Assembly: GCF_001591565.1 (NCBI RefSeq)
Contig: NZ_BCVD01000015.1
Span: 1-44,965 of the forward strand
Source of the DNA: Priestia flexa NBRC 15715
GTDB lineage: Bacteria; Bacillota; Bacilli; Bacillales; Bacillaceae_H
Length of the DNA: 44,965 nt
Reading direction: 5' to 3'
In this document: one piece after another, positions 27,074-37,320 of the stretch
How the letters are laid out: each line of letters opens with the position of its first letter
Position numbering within the stretch: the stretch's first letter is position 1
The notes under the pieces: model-generated
Told to the model about the DNA's origin: nothing
What the model saw: the letters and a program-made list of their open reading frames with translations, nothing else
Database searches by the model: none
Made by a program: the position numbers and the translations under genes

Positions 27074-27946
27074 ATGAAAAAGACGTATACACGACGCTCT
27101 TTTTTAAAAGGTTTACTTTCTTTATCGTTAGGAACTGTATTAACGACTTCCTTTGGTTATACATATGCGAAGTATATTGAGCCAAGGCGACTCCAGATAA
27201 CGCGTAAAAACATCTTTTCAAACAATATTCCAACCGGCTTTCACAATCGGACAATTTTACAATTTAGTGATACTCACCTTGGGCTTTCTTATAATCTTCA
27301 GCAGCTAGAAGAGCTTGTTAGTAAGATTAACAGCCTCAAACCTGATGTCATTTTGTTTACAGGAGATTTAATGGATGCACCGAATGAATATGCTTATCCG
27401 CATCGAATTCCTCCTATTTTACACCGATTAAAGTCGCCTCTTGGAAAGTACGCAATTTACGGAAATCATGATCATGGAGGATATGGTACGACGCTTTATC
27501 AAGATATAATTCAGGAATCAAACTTCCAACTTCTAGTCAATGACGTACGCACCATTACACTTGATAGCGGCGAATATATCCAGATTTGTGGGTTAGATGA
27601 TGTGATGTTAGGAGATCCTCAATATGAACAAACACTTAGTCGATTAGAGCCTTCTACTTTTTCAATCGCTATGATTCATGAACCTGACGTAGCAGTTAAA
27701 GCTGCGGCATTTCCCGTTGATTTACAGCTATCAGGGCATAGTCACGGAGGACAAATTCAGCTTCCATTTTTCGGGCCGTTAATCACTCCTCCTTTTGGTA
27801 CAGTTTATCCAGAAGGATTTTACGAGGTTGGAGAAAGCAAAATGCAGCTATATGTGAACCGCGGCATCGGCACAACGCGCATTCCTTTTAGATTTTTAGC
27901 TACACCTGAAATTACATTATTCACACTGAAGAAAACGTCTAGTTAG
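27074..27946 (+). CDS. ykuE: Tat-exported metallophosphoesterase YkuE
   Basis: A 290-residue calcineurin-like phosphoesterase. The N-terminus carries a twin-arginine motif RRSFLK (residues 7-12) followed by a hydrophobic stretch. In B. subtilis YkuE is a known substrate of the TatAyCy translocase and attaches to the cell wall. Metal-binding motifs in order are FSDTHLG, FTGDLMD, YGNHDHGG, and SGHSHGGQ, all intact. Probable substrates are phosphoesters or lipid diphosphates; not deducible here. It is transcribed divergently from fadH and ends in a compact terminator. Confidence 0.93.
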   Translation: MKKTYTRRSFLKGLLSLSLGTVLTTSFGYTYAKYIEPRRLQITRKNIFSNNIPTGFHNRTILQFSDTHLGLSYNLQQLEELVSKINSLKPDVILFTGDLMDAPNEYAYPHRIPPILHRLKSPLGKYAIYGNHDHGGYGTTLYQDIIQESNFQLLVNDVRTITLDSGEYIQICGLDDVMLGDPQYEQTLSRLEPSTFSIAMIHEPDVAVKAAAFPVDLQLSGHSHGGQIQLPFFGPLITPPFGTVYPEGFYEVGESKMQLYVNRGIGTTRIPFRFLATPEITLFTLKKTSS

Positions 27947-27957
27947 ACGTTTTTTTG
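27932..27957 (+). terminator. Terminator of ykuE
   Basis: A 10-bp stem AAAACGTCTA/TAGACGTTTT with a 2-nt loop that overlaps the stop codon, followed by T3-T4. Confidence 0.8.
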
Positions 27958-28045
27958 TGATTACACTAGAAACATATAGTAAGACAGACTCATAATGAAA
28001 CCTACCACCATACACTACATAGACAACATTGAAGGAGGTTGAATT

Positions 28046-28303
28046 ATGTATCATCAATATTATCCGTATGGCGTATATCGTACCGCTCCTAACGGTGAAC
28101 AGCGCTTTTTTGCTTTTCCATTCGTAGCTGGCCTAGCTGGTGGCTTACTTGGAGGACTAGCAGTGGGCGGATTCGGTGGACGCCCGGGTTGTTGCCCTCC
28201 GTTCTACCCATATCCACCTACTCCATACTATGGAGGTCCACATGTTTACAACACTTTCTATGGAGCTCCAGGCACACCAGGATTTGGCCCCATTCCTCGA
28301 TAA
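28046..28303 (+). CDS. Gly/Pro/Tyr-rich small protein, possibly spore-associated
   Basis: An 85-residue protein. An aromatic N-terminus (MYHQYYPYGVYR) is followed by a short hydrophobic Gly-rich segment (FVAGLAGGLLGGLAVGGFGG), a Cys-Cys pair, and a Pro/Tyr/Gly-rich tail (PPFYPYPPTPYYGGP). This composition is common in Bacillus spore coat or exosporium-associated proteins, but I recognise no named family. An excellent AAGGAGG site precedes the ATG. Upstream sequence contains CATATAGTA (27973) and CATACACTA (28009), both resembling -10 elements of mother-cell sigma factors. It separates ykuE from ppk, an interval not seen in B. subtilis. Confidence 0.7.
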   Translation: MYHQYYPYGVYRTAPNGEQRFFAFPFVAGLAGGLLGGLAVGGFGGRPGCCPPFYPYPPTPYYGGPHVYNTFYGAPGTPGFGPIPR

Positions 28304-28310
28304 CAAGTGC

Positions 28311-28336
28311 AAAAGCCGATTTCTATCGGCTTTTTT
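28311..28336. terminator. Terminator between the Gly/Pro-rich gene and ppk
   Basis: A 10-bp stem AAAAGCCGAT/ATCGGCTTTT with a TTCT loop and T6 in the plus direction. It also lies just beyond the convergent ppk stop. Confidence 0.85.
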
Positions 28337-28338
28337 GT

Positions 28339-30471
28339 TTACTCTTCATCCTCCATGACTTGATATGCTAGTTGCCTAAAAACTTTTTGGCTATCAACAG
28401 CTTCTTGTTGCCCCTGCGGCAGGTAATAGTAATTTCCGCTCGCATCCTGCTCTCTAGCTTTTATGTTATCTTCAAGCATAAGGTTTAACCATTTTAGCGT
28501 TCTGTTTTTTAACGATTTTTCGAGAATTGGAAATAGAATTTCAACGCGCTTTACCATATTTCTTGTCATCATATCAGCAGATGAGAAATACACCTTTTTT
28601 TCTCCATTGTGATGAAATGTATAGATGCGACTATGCTCTAAAAACCTCCCTATAATACTCCTCACTCGAATATGTTCGCTAATCCCTTCCACTTTGGGAC
28701 GCAGACAGCACGTACCGCGGACAATTAAATCAATGGACACACCAGCCTGCGAAGCTTCATATAACTTCATAATTAATACCTTATCTGTCAGGGAATTCAT
28801 CTTAGCAATAATTCGGCCATTGCCGTGTTTTTTATGACATGCTATTTCTTTATCAATTAACGCAAGGAAATCATCTCGAATATCAAACGGCGCAACTGAT
28901 AAGTGGTGATAAGCTGGCTTTTGCGTATAGCCACTTAAGTAATTAAAGAAATTAGTTGCATCAATACCAAACTGGCGCTTTGATGTTAAGTAACTAATAT
29001 CCGTATAGATTTTAGCCGTTGCGTCATTATAATTGCCTGTGCCAAGATGAACAAATCGCTCAATTCGATTGTGGCGCTTCCTGACAACAAGCGTAATTTT
29101 GCTATGCGTTTTTAAGTGTGTCATCCCATAGATAACGTGACAACCCGCTTTTTCTAATTTTTTTGCCCATTGAACGTTCTTCTCTTCATCAAACCGTGCT
29201 TTTAATTCAACCAATACGGTAACCTGTTTTCCATTTTCAGCAGCTCTTTGCAGCGCTTTTATGACGGGTGAATCTCCGCTTACACGATATAAAGTTTGTT
29301 TAATGGCTAATACATCAGGATCTTCTGCCGCATCGGCTACAAAGTCAACAACCGGCTCAAACGACTCGTAGGGATGATGAAACAATAAATCCTGCTCTAA
29401 CAATTTTTCAAAGATATCTTCATCCGATGCTAAATCTTGCGGAGGCTGCGGGATAAACATTTCAACACCTAAATGCTCATGCGTCACTTTAATCTTGTCA
29501 CAAAACGAAAACAGCATGGTTAAATCAAGAGGTGAGTCAACTACGTACACATCTTTCGTTTGGATATCCAACACTCTTTTTAAATAGGCTAGAACCTGTT
29601 CATCATAATAAGATGCTTTTACTTCTAAACGCACAGCAGCGCCCCATTTTCGTTTTTTCAGCTCTTTCTCAATTTCTTTTAAAAGATCTCGAGCTCCTTC
29701 TTCATGAATGGTCATATCCGCATTTCGCGTAATGCGAAACTGCGTCACAGATGTTACTTCATAACCGCTAAACAATTGCTGAATAAAGTGGGCAATCACT
29801 TCTTCTAATAAAACGAATGAGCGTTCCAATGAATCCGTTGGGAGTTCAATATACCGTTCTAAAACCCCAGGCACCTGCACAATGGCAAGTCTTCCTTTTA
29901 TCCCCGTAACTTGCTGCTCTTCGTTATCTTCTTTTAATACCACAGCTAAATTTAAACTTTTATTGAGAAGTATCGGAAACGGTCGGTATGCATCAACTGC
30001 CATTGGAGTTAAAACAGGAAACACTTGATCTATAAAATAAGATTTTAAAAACTCTTTCTGATGCGTCGTTAATTCCTTGATTGAAACAAAGTTGATTTGT
30101 TCTTGTTTTAACAATGGCAATAAAGTATGCATATAGGTTTCAGATTGAACTTTAATGAGCTCATGATTTTTAATTGCAATTGCTGAAAGCTGCTGTTTGG
30201 GGGTCAGTCCCGCTTTGTTCTCAGGCTTATTAAAGCCTGCTTTCACTTGATCTTTTATTCCTGCTACTCTTACCATAAAAAATTCGTCTAAATTAGAGCT
30301 GAAAATCGCTAGAAATTTTAATCGTTCTAAAAGAGCATTCCGTTTATCAATCGCCTCTTCTAGTACGCGCTGATTAAATGCCAACCAGCTTAGTTCCCGG
30401 TTATTATAATAAGAAGGGTTTGTCAGTTCACTTTCTTTATCCAGCCTATATATTTTATCCACATCCACCAT
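28339..30471 (-). CDS. ppk: Polyphosphate kinase 1
   Basis: A 710-residue PPK1, which polymerises the gamma-phosphate of ATP into inorganic polyphosphate and works in reverse. Domains: N-terminal helical domain (from NNRELSWLAFNQRVLEEA), head domain, and two C-terminal domains related to phospholipase D. The autophosphorylated histidine is in the motif THSKITLVVR, and the second catalytic histidine region is YTFHHNGEKKVYFSSADMM. GNYNDATAKIYTD is also characteristic. Length is normal. GGGGG precedes the ATG. It lies 123 nt downstream of ppx, so the synthesis and degradation genes form one unit. B. subtilis 168 lacks this pair at this position. Confidence 0.96.
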   Translation of the reverse strand: MVDVDKIYRLDKESELTNPSYYNNRELSWLAFNQRVLEEAIDKRNALLERLKFLAIFSSNLDEFFMVRVAGIKDQVKAGFNKPENKAGLTPKQQLSAIAIKNHELIKVQSETYMHTLLPLLKQEQINFVSIKELTTHQKEFLKSYFIDQVFPVLTPMAVDAYRPFPILLNKSLNLAVVLKEDNEEQQVTGIKGRLAIVQVPGVLERYIELPTDSLERSFVLLEEVIAHFIQQLFSGYEVTSVTQFRITRNADMTIHEEGARDLLKEIEKELKKRKWGAAVRLEVKASYYDEQVLAYLKRVLDIQTKDVYVVDSPLDLTMLFSFCDKIKVTHEHLGVEMFIPQPPQDLASDEDIFEKLLEQDLLFHHPYESFEPVVDFVADAAEDPDVLAIKQTLYRVSGDSPVIKALQRAAENGKQVTVLVELKARFDEEKNVQWAKKLEKAGCHVIYGMTHLKTHSKITLVVRKRHNRIERFVHLGTGNYNDATAKIYTDISYLTSKRQFGIDATNFFNYLSGYTQKPAYHHLSVAPFDIRDDFLALIDKEIACHKKHGNGRIIAKMNSLTDKVLIMKLYEASQAGVSIDLIVRGTCCLRPKVEGISEHIRVRSIIGRFLEHSRIYTFHHNGEKKVYFSSADMMTRNMVKRVEILFPILEKSLKNRTLKWLNLMLEDNIKAREQDASGNYYYLPQGQQEAVDSQKVFRQLAYQVMEDEE

Positions 30472-30594
30472 CTACATTTCCCCCTAAATGCTCTCCTTTT
30501 TTAATTAATATCTAATTATGAACTAATTATAAAGATAAGATGAACGACATGTATATTTTTTATTTCTTATTTTGTACAGGAATAGTATCACCTT

Positions 30595-32127
30595 TTAATT
30601 CGTAATGTATTTAAAATTCAACGCAATAGGTTTTTTTAACACTTTTTCTAAATGCTTTTTTTGTTTTTCAGCTTGGTATTCTTCCGCTTTATAATTACCA
30701 TTACACACGAGCGTAAAAGTTAACATTGCATCCGTAATCTTGACTTCTATATGTGTTACCACATTTCGCTTAGTTGCATTTAAGCTTGTTGCCAATTTTA
30801 ATAGAGCTCCTACTAATAAGAGTTTTCTCTGTTCTTCTTTTGAAATCCATTCACGAAACGGCTCAATATATTGTCTAAACGTAGATTTCCCTTTATAAGA
30901 AGCAACTAATGCTAACTTTAGGCGTTCTAAATGCGTTAACCCGTCAATTGTACGATTTGCTAATAAATAAAACGTATGCTGACTGCTGGATTCTGAATCA
31001 ATATATTCTCCCAAATGAAACACTTGAGCCCCTTTTCTTAACAATTCGAGGTCATCATCTGTTAAGGTTGGTAAAGCATTCACTCGCAGGTGCTGAAACA
31101 GCATTGTAGCGGTACGCGTTACTTGTTGAACGTAAATTGGATTAATTTCAAAGTCATCGACAAGTTCTTGAAAACTACGTTCCACTACGTCGGGATACAT
31201 TGTTCCCTGGCTTTGCTCATGTGCTTCTTTATATAGCACTCCTTCTCTAAGCCCTTTACGACTGAGAATAAATGAAGGCGCGTTTACGACCTCACACAGG
31301 GCTTGAAACACTTCAATAGCAGGCATAATGGTGTCTGCTCGATCTTTGGATAGCCCTTCTAATTTTTGAAGTTCAGCGTAGGAGTAGGGGGTAATAATTG
31401 TTTTCACTTGTGCAATGTCCCTAGGTGCCATTTTATATTGATGCACCCCAGCAAGCGGATACTGAATAAAACTTTGATGGAGCTGTACAAGATTTCTCGC
31501 ACTTCCACCGATTGCTACAATTGGTACATAGCGTTTTTTAAGCCAAGATAGCGTTTGAAATTCACTTCGTACAAAATCACGGATTTTGCCTCTTTCTTCA
31601 TTGGTCGGTACATGGTCTTTCACATACTGCAAACGTAAGGAGAGCGCACCAAAAGGAAAGCTATGATATTCAACAAGTTCTCTATTTCGAAAGTAAGTAA
31701 GTTCTGTGCTCCCTCCTCCTATGTCAATTGTTACAGCTTCTTCTATTGAAGTTGAATTCGTCACGGCAAAAAAACCATAAAAGGCCTCTTCATATTCCGA
31801 TAAGATCTTCATTGAGAAGTCAGTGTTTTCTTTAACCAGTTGGACAATGTACTCTTTATTTTTAGCTTGTCTAACCGTAGCAGTCGCTACGCAGCTAACT
31901 TGTGTTAATTCGTGATGACGCGTAATAATTTGAAACGTTTGTAGCGTTTGAAGCAAAACATGAATGCCTTCTTCATTTAACAAACTGTCATTATCTAAAT
32001 AATTACGTAATCTGGCTACTACTTTGAGGTTTTCAATTTGCTTAAAGCCTTTCCGTTCTCTATTTTCATAAATCACTAGTCGCATTGTATTCGACCCAAT
32101 GTCAATCATTCCGTGCTTCATTTTCAT
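30595..32127 (-). CDS. ppx: Exopolyphosphatase (Ppx/GppA)
   Basis: A 510-residue member of the ASKHA phosphotransferase superfamily that releases orthophosphate from polyphosphate ends; some relatives also hydrolyse pppGpp. The N-terminal half shows MIDIGSNTMRLVIYE near residue 7 and IDIGGGSTELTYF around residue 140, the two phosphate-binding loops. The C-terminal half (from about 310) is the helical HD-like domain. AAGGTG precedes the first ATG; an internal Met7 is less likely as it lies inside the first conserved strand. It is divergent from ykuD and upstream of ppk. Confidence 0.93.
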   Translation of the reverse strand: MKMKHGMIDIGSNTMRLVIYENRERKGFKQIENLKVVARLRNYLDNDSLLNEEGIHVLLQTLQTFQIITRHHELTQVSCVATATVRQAKNKEYIVQLVKENTDFSMKILSEYEEAFYGFFAVTNSTSIEEAVTIDIGGGSTELTYFRNRELVEYHSFPFGALSLRLQYVKDHVPTNEERGKIRDFVRSEFQTLSWLKKRYVPIVAIGGSARNLVQLHQSFIQYPLAGVHQYKMAPRDIAQVKTIITPYSYAELQKLEGLSKDRADTIMPAIEVFQALCEVVNAPSFILSRKGLREGVLYKEAHEQSQGTMYPDVVERSFQELVDDFEINPIYVQQVTRTATMLFQHLRVNALPTLTDDDLELLRKGAQVFHLGEYIDSESSSQHTFYLLANRTIDGLTHLERLKLALVASYKGKSTFRQYIEPFREWISKEEQRKLLLVGALLKLATSLNATKRNVVTHIEVKITDAMLTFTLVCNGNYKAEEYQAEKQKKHLEKVLKKPIALNFKYITN

Positions 32128-32180
32128 TTTTGTTCAACACCTTCTAATTTCGTATATATGAAACCTTTACTCTATTGCTC

Positions 32181-32208
32181 ACTTTCTCCTCACGCTGTTC
32201 ATATAGTA
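32181..32208 (+). promoter_or_regulatory. SigK-like promoter of ykuD
   Basis: AC, a 17-nt spacer and CATATAGTA match the mother-cell sigma-K pattern (AC, 16-17 nt, CATAnnnTA). It lies about 80 nt before ykuD, whose B. subtilis homologue is expressed late in sporulation as I recall. Confidence 0.5.
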
Positions 32209-32287
32209 ACAAATAATCCTATAGATTTATATAATAACGAAAAATTCTGTTAATTTTAAAAAAATTTATGATTAAGGAGGGAAAGTC

Positions 32288-34484
<2,197 letters not shown>

Positions 34485-34602
34485 TTCATTCAACACCTTC
34501 TTATGCTTTCAAACTTTTGTTGTATTATTTGTATAACCTCTCATTTTTAAACGAAACCTAAAAGAAAAATATTTTTGAATTTATCCAATCTCTGTGTAAT
34601 TA

Positions 34603-34631
34603 TTTTCAAATTGGACAAGACACGCTATAAT
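34603..34631 (+). promoter_or_regulatory. Sigma-A-like promoter of ykyB
   Basis: TTTTCA, a 17-nt spacer and a consensus TATAAT, about 70 nt before the ykyB start. The -35 matches 4 of 6. Confidence 0.5.
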
Positions 34632-34700
34632 AAAAGAACTAAGCCTTATGAAACAGCATTTGCTTCATGAAGCGACTAATGAAAGGGAGTGAATTTATTT

Positions 34701-35171
34701 ATGCCTCATTCAACCAACCAAGAAACGTTCAATCCATCTACTGCTGAGATTGCACAAGCTATTTTCACGGTAAACAGGCACGCTAAAGCAGCCCCTGATC
34801 CGAAGCAGCTTTATACGTTAAAAAAGCTTGCGCTTGAGCAACTGATTTCAGAAGGAAAAGCAAAAAAAGAAGGACTTCATTTTTCACCTAACCCAGGTAA
34901 AAGTCAGCAAAAATCAGATGTGCTGGTATCCGTTGGAGATTACTTTTTCCATATGCCTCCTAAGAAAGAGGACTTCAAAGAACTAACACACCTCGGTCAC
35001 TTAAACCATCAATATCGAAATCCCAAAACGACAATGTCACTATCTTATGCAAAACGATTATTATCCAAATATACTGGCTTTTTATTATCAGCACCTAACC
35101 CTGTTCAGCCTTCTAATGTTCGCAAACGGCAGGCGCCTGTTTTTAAGCCACTAGGTAAAAGCTATTGGTAA
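34701..35171 (+). CDS. ykyB: YkyB family protein
   Basis: A 156-residue soluble, basic protein of the YkyB family, restricted to Bacillaceae and of unknown function. Recognisable conserved stretches are VNRHAKAAPDPKQLY (near 25), GLHFSPNPGKSQQKSDVLVSVGDYFFHMPP written in part as DVLVSVGDYFFHMPP (about 78), and the C-terminal FKPLGKSYW. The frame opens four codons earlier at a GTG that lies inside the Shine-Dalgarno sequence; the ATG at 34701, after GGGAG, is the better start. It sits between glcU-gdh and cheV. Confidence 0.9.
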   Translation: MPHSTNQETFNPSTAEIAQAIFTVNRHAKAAPDPKQLYTLKKLALEQLISEGKAKKEGLHFSPNPGKSQQKSDVLVSVGDYFFHMPPKKEDFKELTHLGHLNHQYRNPKTTMSLSYAKRLLSKYTGFLLSAPNPVQPSNVRKRQAPVFKPLGKSYW

Positions 35172-35177
35172 GTAAAT

Positions 35178-35214
35178 AAAAAGTGCCTCAAAGAAACAAT
35201 TGAGGCACTTTTTT
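35178..35214. terminator. Terminator between ykyB and cheV
   Basis: A perfect stem of about 11 bp (AAGTGCCTCAA/TTGAGGCACTT) with A and T tracts on both sides, between convergent genes. Confidence 0.9.
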
Positions 35215-35242
35215 CATTAACTTGATATTGCTCACAACTACT

Positions 35243-36148
35243 TTATAAAATAAATTCATCAATCATTTGCACTAGTTCACCAATTTGCGGTTTACTTACT
35301 TGTGCTTGTGCACCAACCATTTTTCCTTTATGACGTAAATCTTCTGTGATTAGAGATGAAAAAATAATAACAGGGAGTGCAGATAAACGATCATCTTCTT
35401 TTATTTTCTTGGTAAGATGATGTCCATCCATTTGTGGCATTTCAATATCTGTAATAACTAGTTGTACCTCATCTTCAATGGCATGACCTGACTCTACGAG
35501 TGATTGTAGATAAAGTAACGCATCATACCCGTTTTCAAAAAACTCTGTATTGGCATAGCCTGCTGTTTCCAATGTATCTGAAATCATTTTGCGTAATAAC
35601 GGTGAGTCTTCAGCAACTACTAATCGCTTGCTTGATCGCTGGCGCTGACCTAATCGCTTAATTTTAGACTGATCAATTCCAGCTTCAGGATTAACGTCGG
35701 TGACAAGTTTTTCAAAGTCCAGTAATAAAATCATATCGCTTTCATCTTTTACTACACCCGTGATTTGAGTTTCTAGCCCTTGGTATAAATCTGAAGGCTT
35801 TTCAATTTCCATCCACGATATGCGATGAATTTGCGTGACTTGATGAACGTGAAAAACAATTTTTTGTTGATTAAATTCTGTGACAATAAATTTATCCTTA
35901 GCAGGTTGATTCGATGCTGGGCGCTTTAGTGCCTTCGCAACGTCAACAACAGGCAGAACTTCTCCTCTCAGCTCAATGATTCCTTCTATGTAAGAATGGG
36001 AATTAGGAACCGGTGTAATGGTTACTGGGTTAATAATTTCTCGAACTTTAATAACATTGATTCCAAAACGAATAGTATCGACTGAGAATTCAACAATTTC
36101 TAGCTCATTTGTTCCGCTTTCTAATAGGATTCCTTTATCGTGCTGCAT
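35243..36148 (-). CDS. cheV: Chemotaxis coupling/adaptation protein CheV
   Basis: A 301-residue CheW-receiver fusion. The CheW-like domain (about 10-155) links receptors to CheA; the C-terminal receiver (about 175-301) has VVAEDSPLLRK and the phosphoacceptor Asp234 in VITDIEMPQMDG, with SKPQ as the lysine motif. Phosphorylated CheV contributes to adaptation. The ATG at 36166 has no ribosome-binding site; Met at 36148 is preceded by GGAAGGG and gives the usual length (303 in B. subtilis). A near-perfect SigD promoter lies about 140 nt upstream, which fits regulation with motility genes. Confidence 0.95.
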   Translation of the reverse strand: MQHDKGILLESGTNELEIVEFSVDTIRFGINVIKVREIINPVTITPVPNSHSYIEGIIELRGEVLPVVDVAKALKRPASNQPAKDKFIVTEFNQQKIVFHVHQVTQIHRISWMEIEKPSDLYQGLETQITGVVKDESDMILLLDFEKLVTDVNPEAGIDQSKIKRLGQRQRSSKRLVVAEDSPLLRKMISDTLETAGYANTEFFENGYDALLYLQSLVESGHAIEDEVQLVITDIEMPQMDGHHLTKKIKEDDRLSALPVIIFSSLITEDLRHKGKMVGAQAQVSKPQIGELVQMIDEFIL

Positions 36149-36289
36149 AAATTTTCGCCCTTCCATAGTAAAGTGTACTTATGTAGTGGTCGTCCTTTAT
36201 TATAGTAATGAAACTTTATAGTCGTAAAGTAAAACCACCTAAAAAATAAATGTTTTTAACATAAAACGTTTTCATCTCTGTATTAGTAA

Positions 36290-36316
36290 TTATCGGCTGA
36301 AAGTGCGAGAGGTTTA
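36290..36316 (-). promoter_or_regulatory. SigD promoter of cheV
   Basis: On the minus strand TAAA, exactly 15 nt, then GCCGATAA: nearly a perfect match to the flagellar sigma-D consensus (TAAA-N15-GCCGATAT). It faces cheV with an expected leader of about 135 nt. Confidence 0.85.
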
Positions 36317-36385
36317 ATAACAAATTCTTATCTTCTAGGATATAACTCGTTCACAAAATGTTAACGAAAATCTTTGTAATACCTG

Positions 36386-36414
36386 TGGACGATTGAATTG
36401 AAACCCTTTATACT
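36386..36414 (+). promoter_or_regulatory. Promoter candidate of the 64-residue protein gene
   Basis: TGGACG, a 17-nt spacer and TATACT, about 45 nt before the start codon. Confidence 0.5.
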
Positions 36415-36456
36415 ACACATGATAAACCACAATTACTTAAAGAAGGTGTATGTTTA

Positions 36457-36651
36457 ATGAAAGGTTCCGTCATTCTTTTTAATGATGAAAATGAAATGAC
36501 TATTATTGAAGATGTAGAAGAAGAGATTTACGAGAATATTAAAGAGCAAGCTGGCACAGATCACTGTATCGTGACATTAGACGACCAAACGGTGGACTTC
36601 GGTCATGTATCTCCTGTGTACTGGCGCGAAGGAAACATACACACTGACTGA
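36457..36651 (+). CDS. Small acidic protein, unknown function
   Basis: A 64-residue soluble acidic protein that I do not recognise. Pattern: beta strand (KGSVILFND), then a Glu/Asp-rich stretch (IIEDVEEEIYENIKEQ), then CIVTLDDQTVDFGHVSPVYW. No signal or membrane segment. AGAAGGTG lies 8 nt before the ATG, a promoter candidate lies upstream and a terminator follows, so it is a self-contained gene. It lies between cheV and patA. Confidence 0.7.
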   Translation: MKGSVILFNDENEMTIIEDVEEEIYENIKEQAGTDHCIVTLDDQTVDFGHVSPVYWREGNIHTD

Positions 36652-36684
36652 TTCTAACTATAAACATAATGCATAATTGCTTTG

Positions 36685-36719
36685 AAAGGCTTAGCAACTT
36701 TTGTTGTTAAGCCTTTTTT
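36685..36719 (+). terminator. Terminator of the 64-residue protein gene
   Basis: A 13-14-bp stem (AAAGGCTTA.CAAC/GTTG.TAAGCCTTT with one G-U) and TTTT loop, followed by T6. Confidence 0.85.
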
Positions 36720-36993
36720 GTGTGTAACTATGAGGGGGCTAACACTAGCTTCTGTTCTTCGATTGGCGTGATTTCCACTACCCTTACGAAGCTGTTACAT
36801 ACATAATAATTTTAAGTAGACTACCTCTCACTGTATTTCAACTAAATACATACATTTAAATAAAACTCCCCCTCTCGTTTAGCAATAAAATCATAAAAAC
36901 ACAGTGTCTATTTATGATTTTTAGAAAACGGAGGGTTACATGCGCCATAAGAGGGTATAGATTAGTAAGTATAATTAAAGGGGTTGTTGAGTG

Positions 36994-37206
36994 ATGAACG
37001 ATTATCGAAAAAATAAAAATTTCGCCACATCTACTTCATTTAGACCTGTCCAACCATACTATTCAAAAGAAGCAAGTCTATTGTTGAAAAAGTTATCAAC
37101 GGATTTTAACAAAAAGCATGTAAGAGAATTAATTGACGAAGCGCTTGATAACAGAGATGAAGAACTTTTTTACAAATTAATAGCTCGCTATTCTCACCTT
37201 TTATAA
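36994..37206 (+). CDS. IDEAL-domain small protein
   Basis: A 70-residue protein whose C-terminal half is an IDEAL domain: LIDEALDNRDEELFYKLI, named for this sequence and found in Bacillaceae proteins such as YpiB. The N-terminus is basic and polar (NDYRKNKNF), the middle helical (SLLLKKLSTDF). The domain is thought to mediate protein contacts. Translation could begin at the GTG at 36991 or the ATG at 36994; the Shine-Dalgarno AAAGGGG is 7-10 nt upstream, so they cannot be separated. No partner is suggested by context. About 270 bases before it hold nothing I can name. Confidence 0.75.
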   Translation: MNDYRKNKNFATSTSFRPVQPYYSKEASLLLKKLSTDFNKKHVRELIDEALDNRDEELFYKLIARYSHLL

Positions 37207-37217
37207 AGTGAATGATT

Positions 37218-37263
37218 AAAACCACTATCTTCTCAATCTGCATTGAGAAGATAGTGGTTTTTT
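37218..37263 (+). terminator. Terminator of the IDEAL-domain gene
   Basis: A perfect 20-bp stem (starts AAAACCACTATC, ends GATAGTGGTTTT) with a CTGC loop and further T. It is unusually long and lies 12 nt after the stop. Confidence 0.9.
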
Positions 37264-37320
37264 ACATGTATACATTATGATAAAATGAGTGAAACACTGT
37301 GGAAGGATGGAACGACTAGT

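Noticed and set aside
36935-36960. A tiny leader frame (MRHKRV) after CGGAGGG upstream of the IDEAL gene
   Set aside because: Only six codons, no regulatory amino-acid run, no terminator/antiterminator structure nearby.
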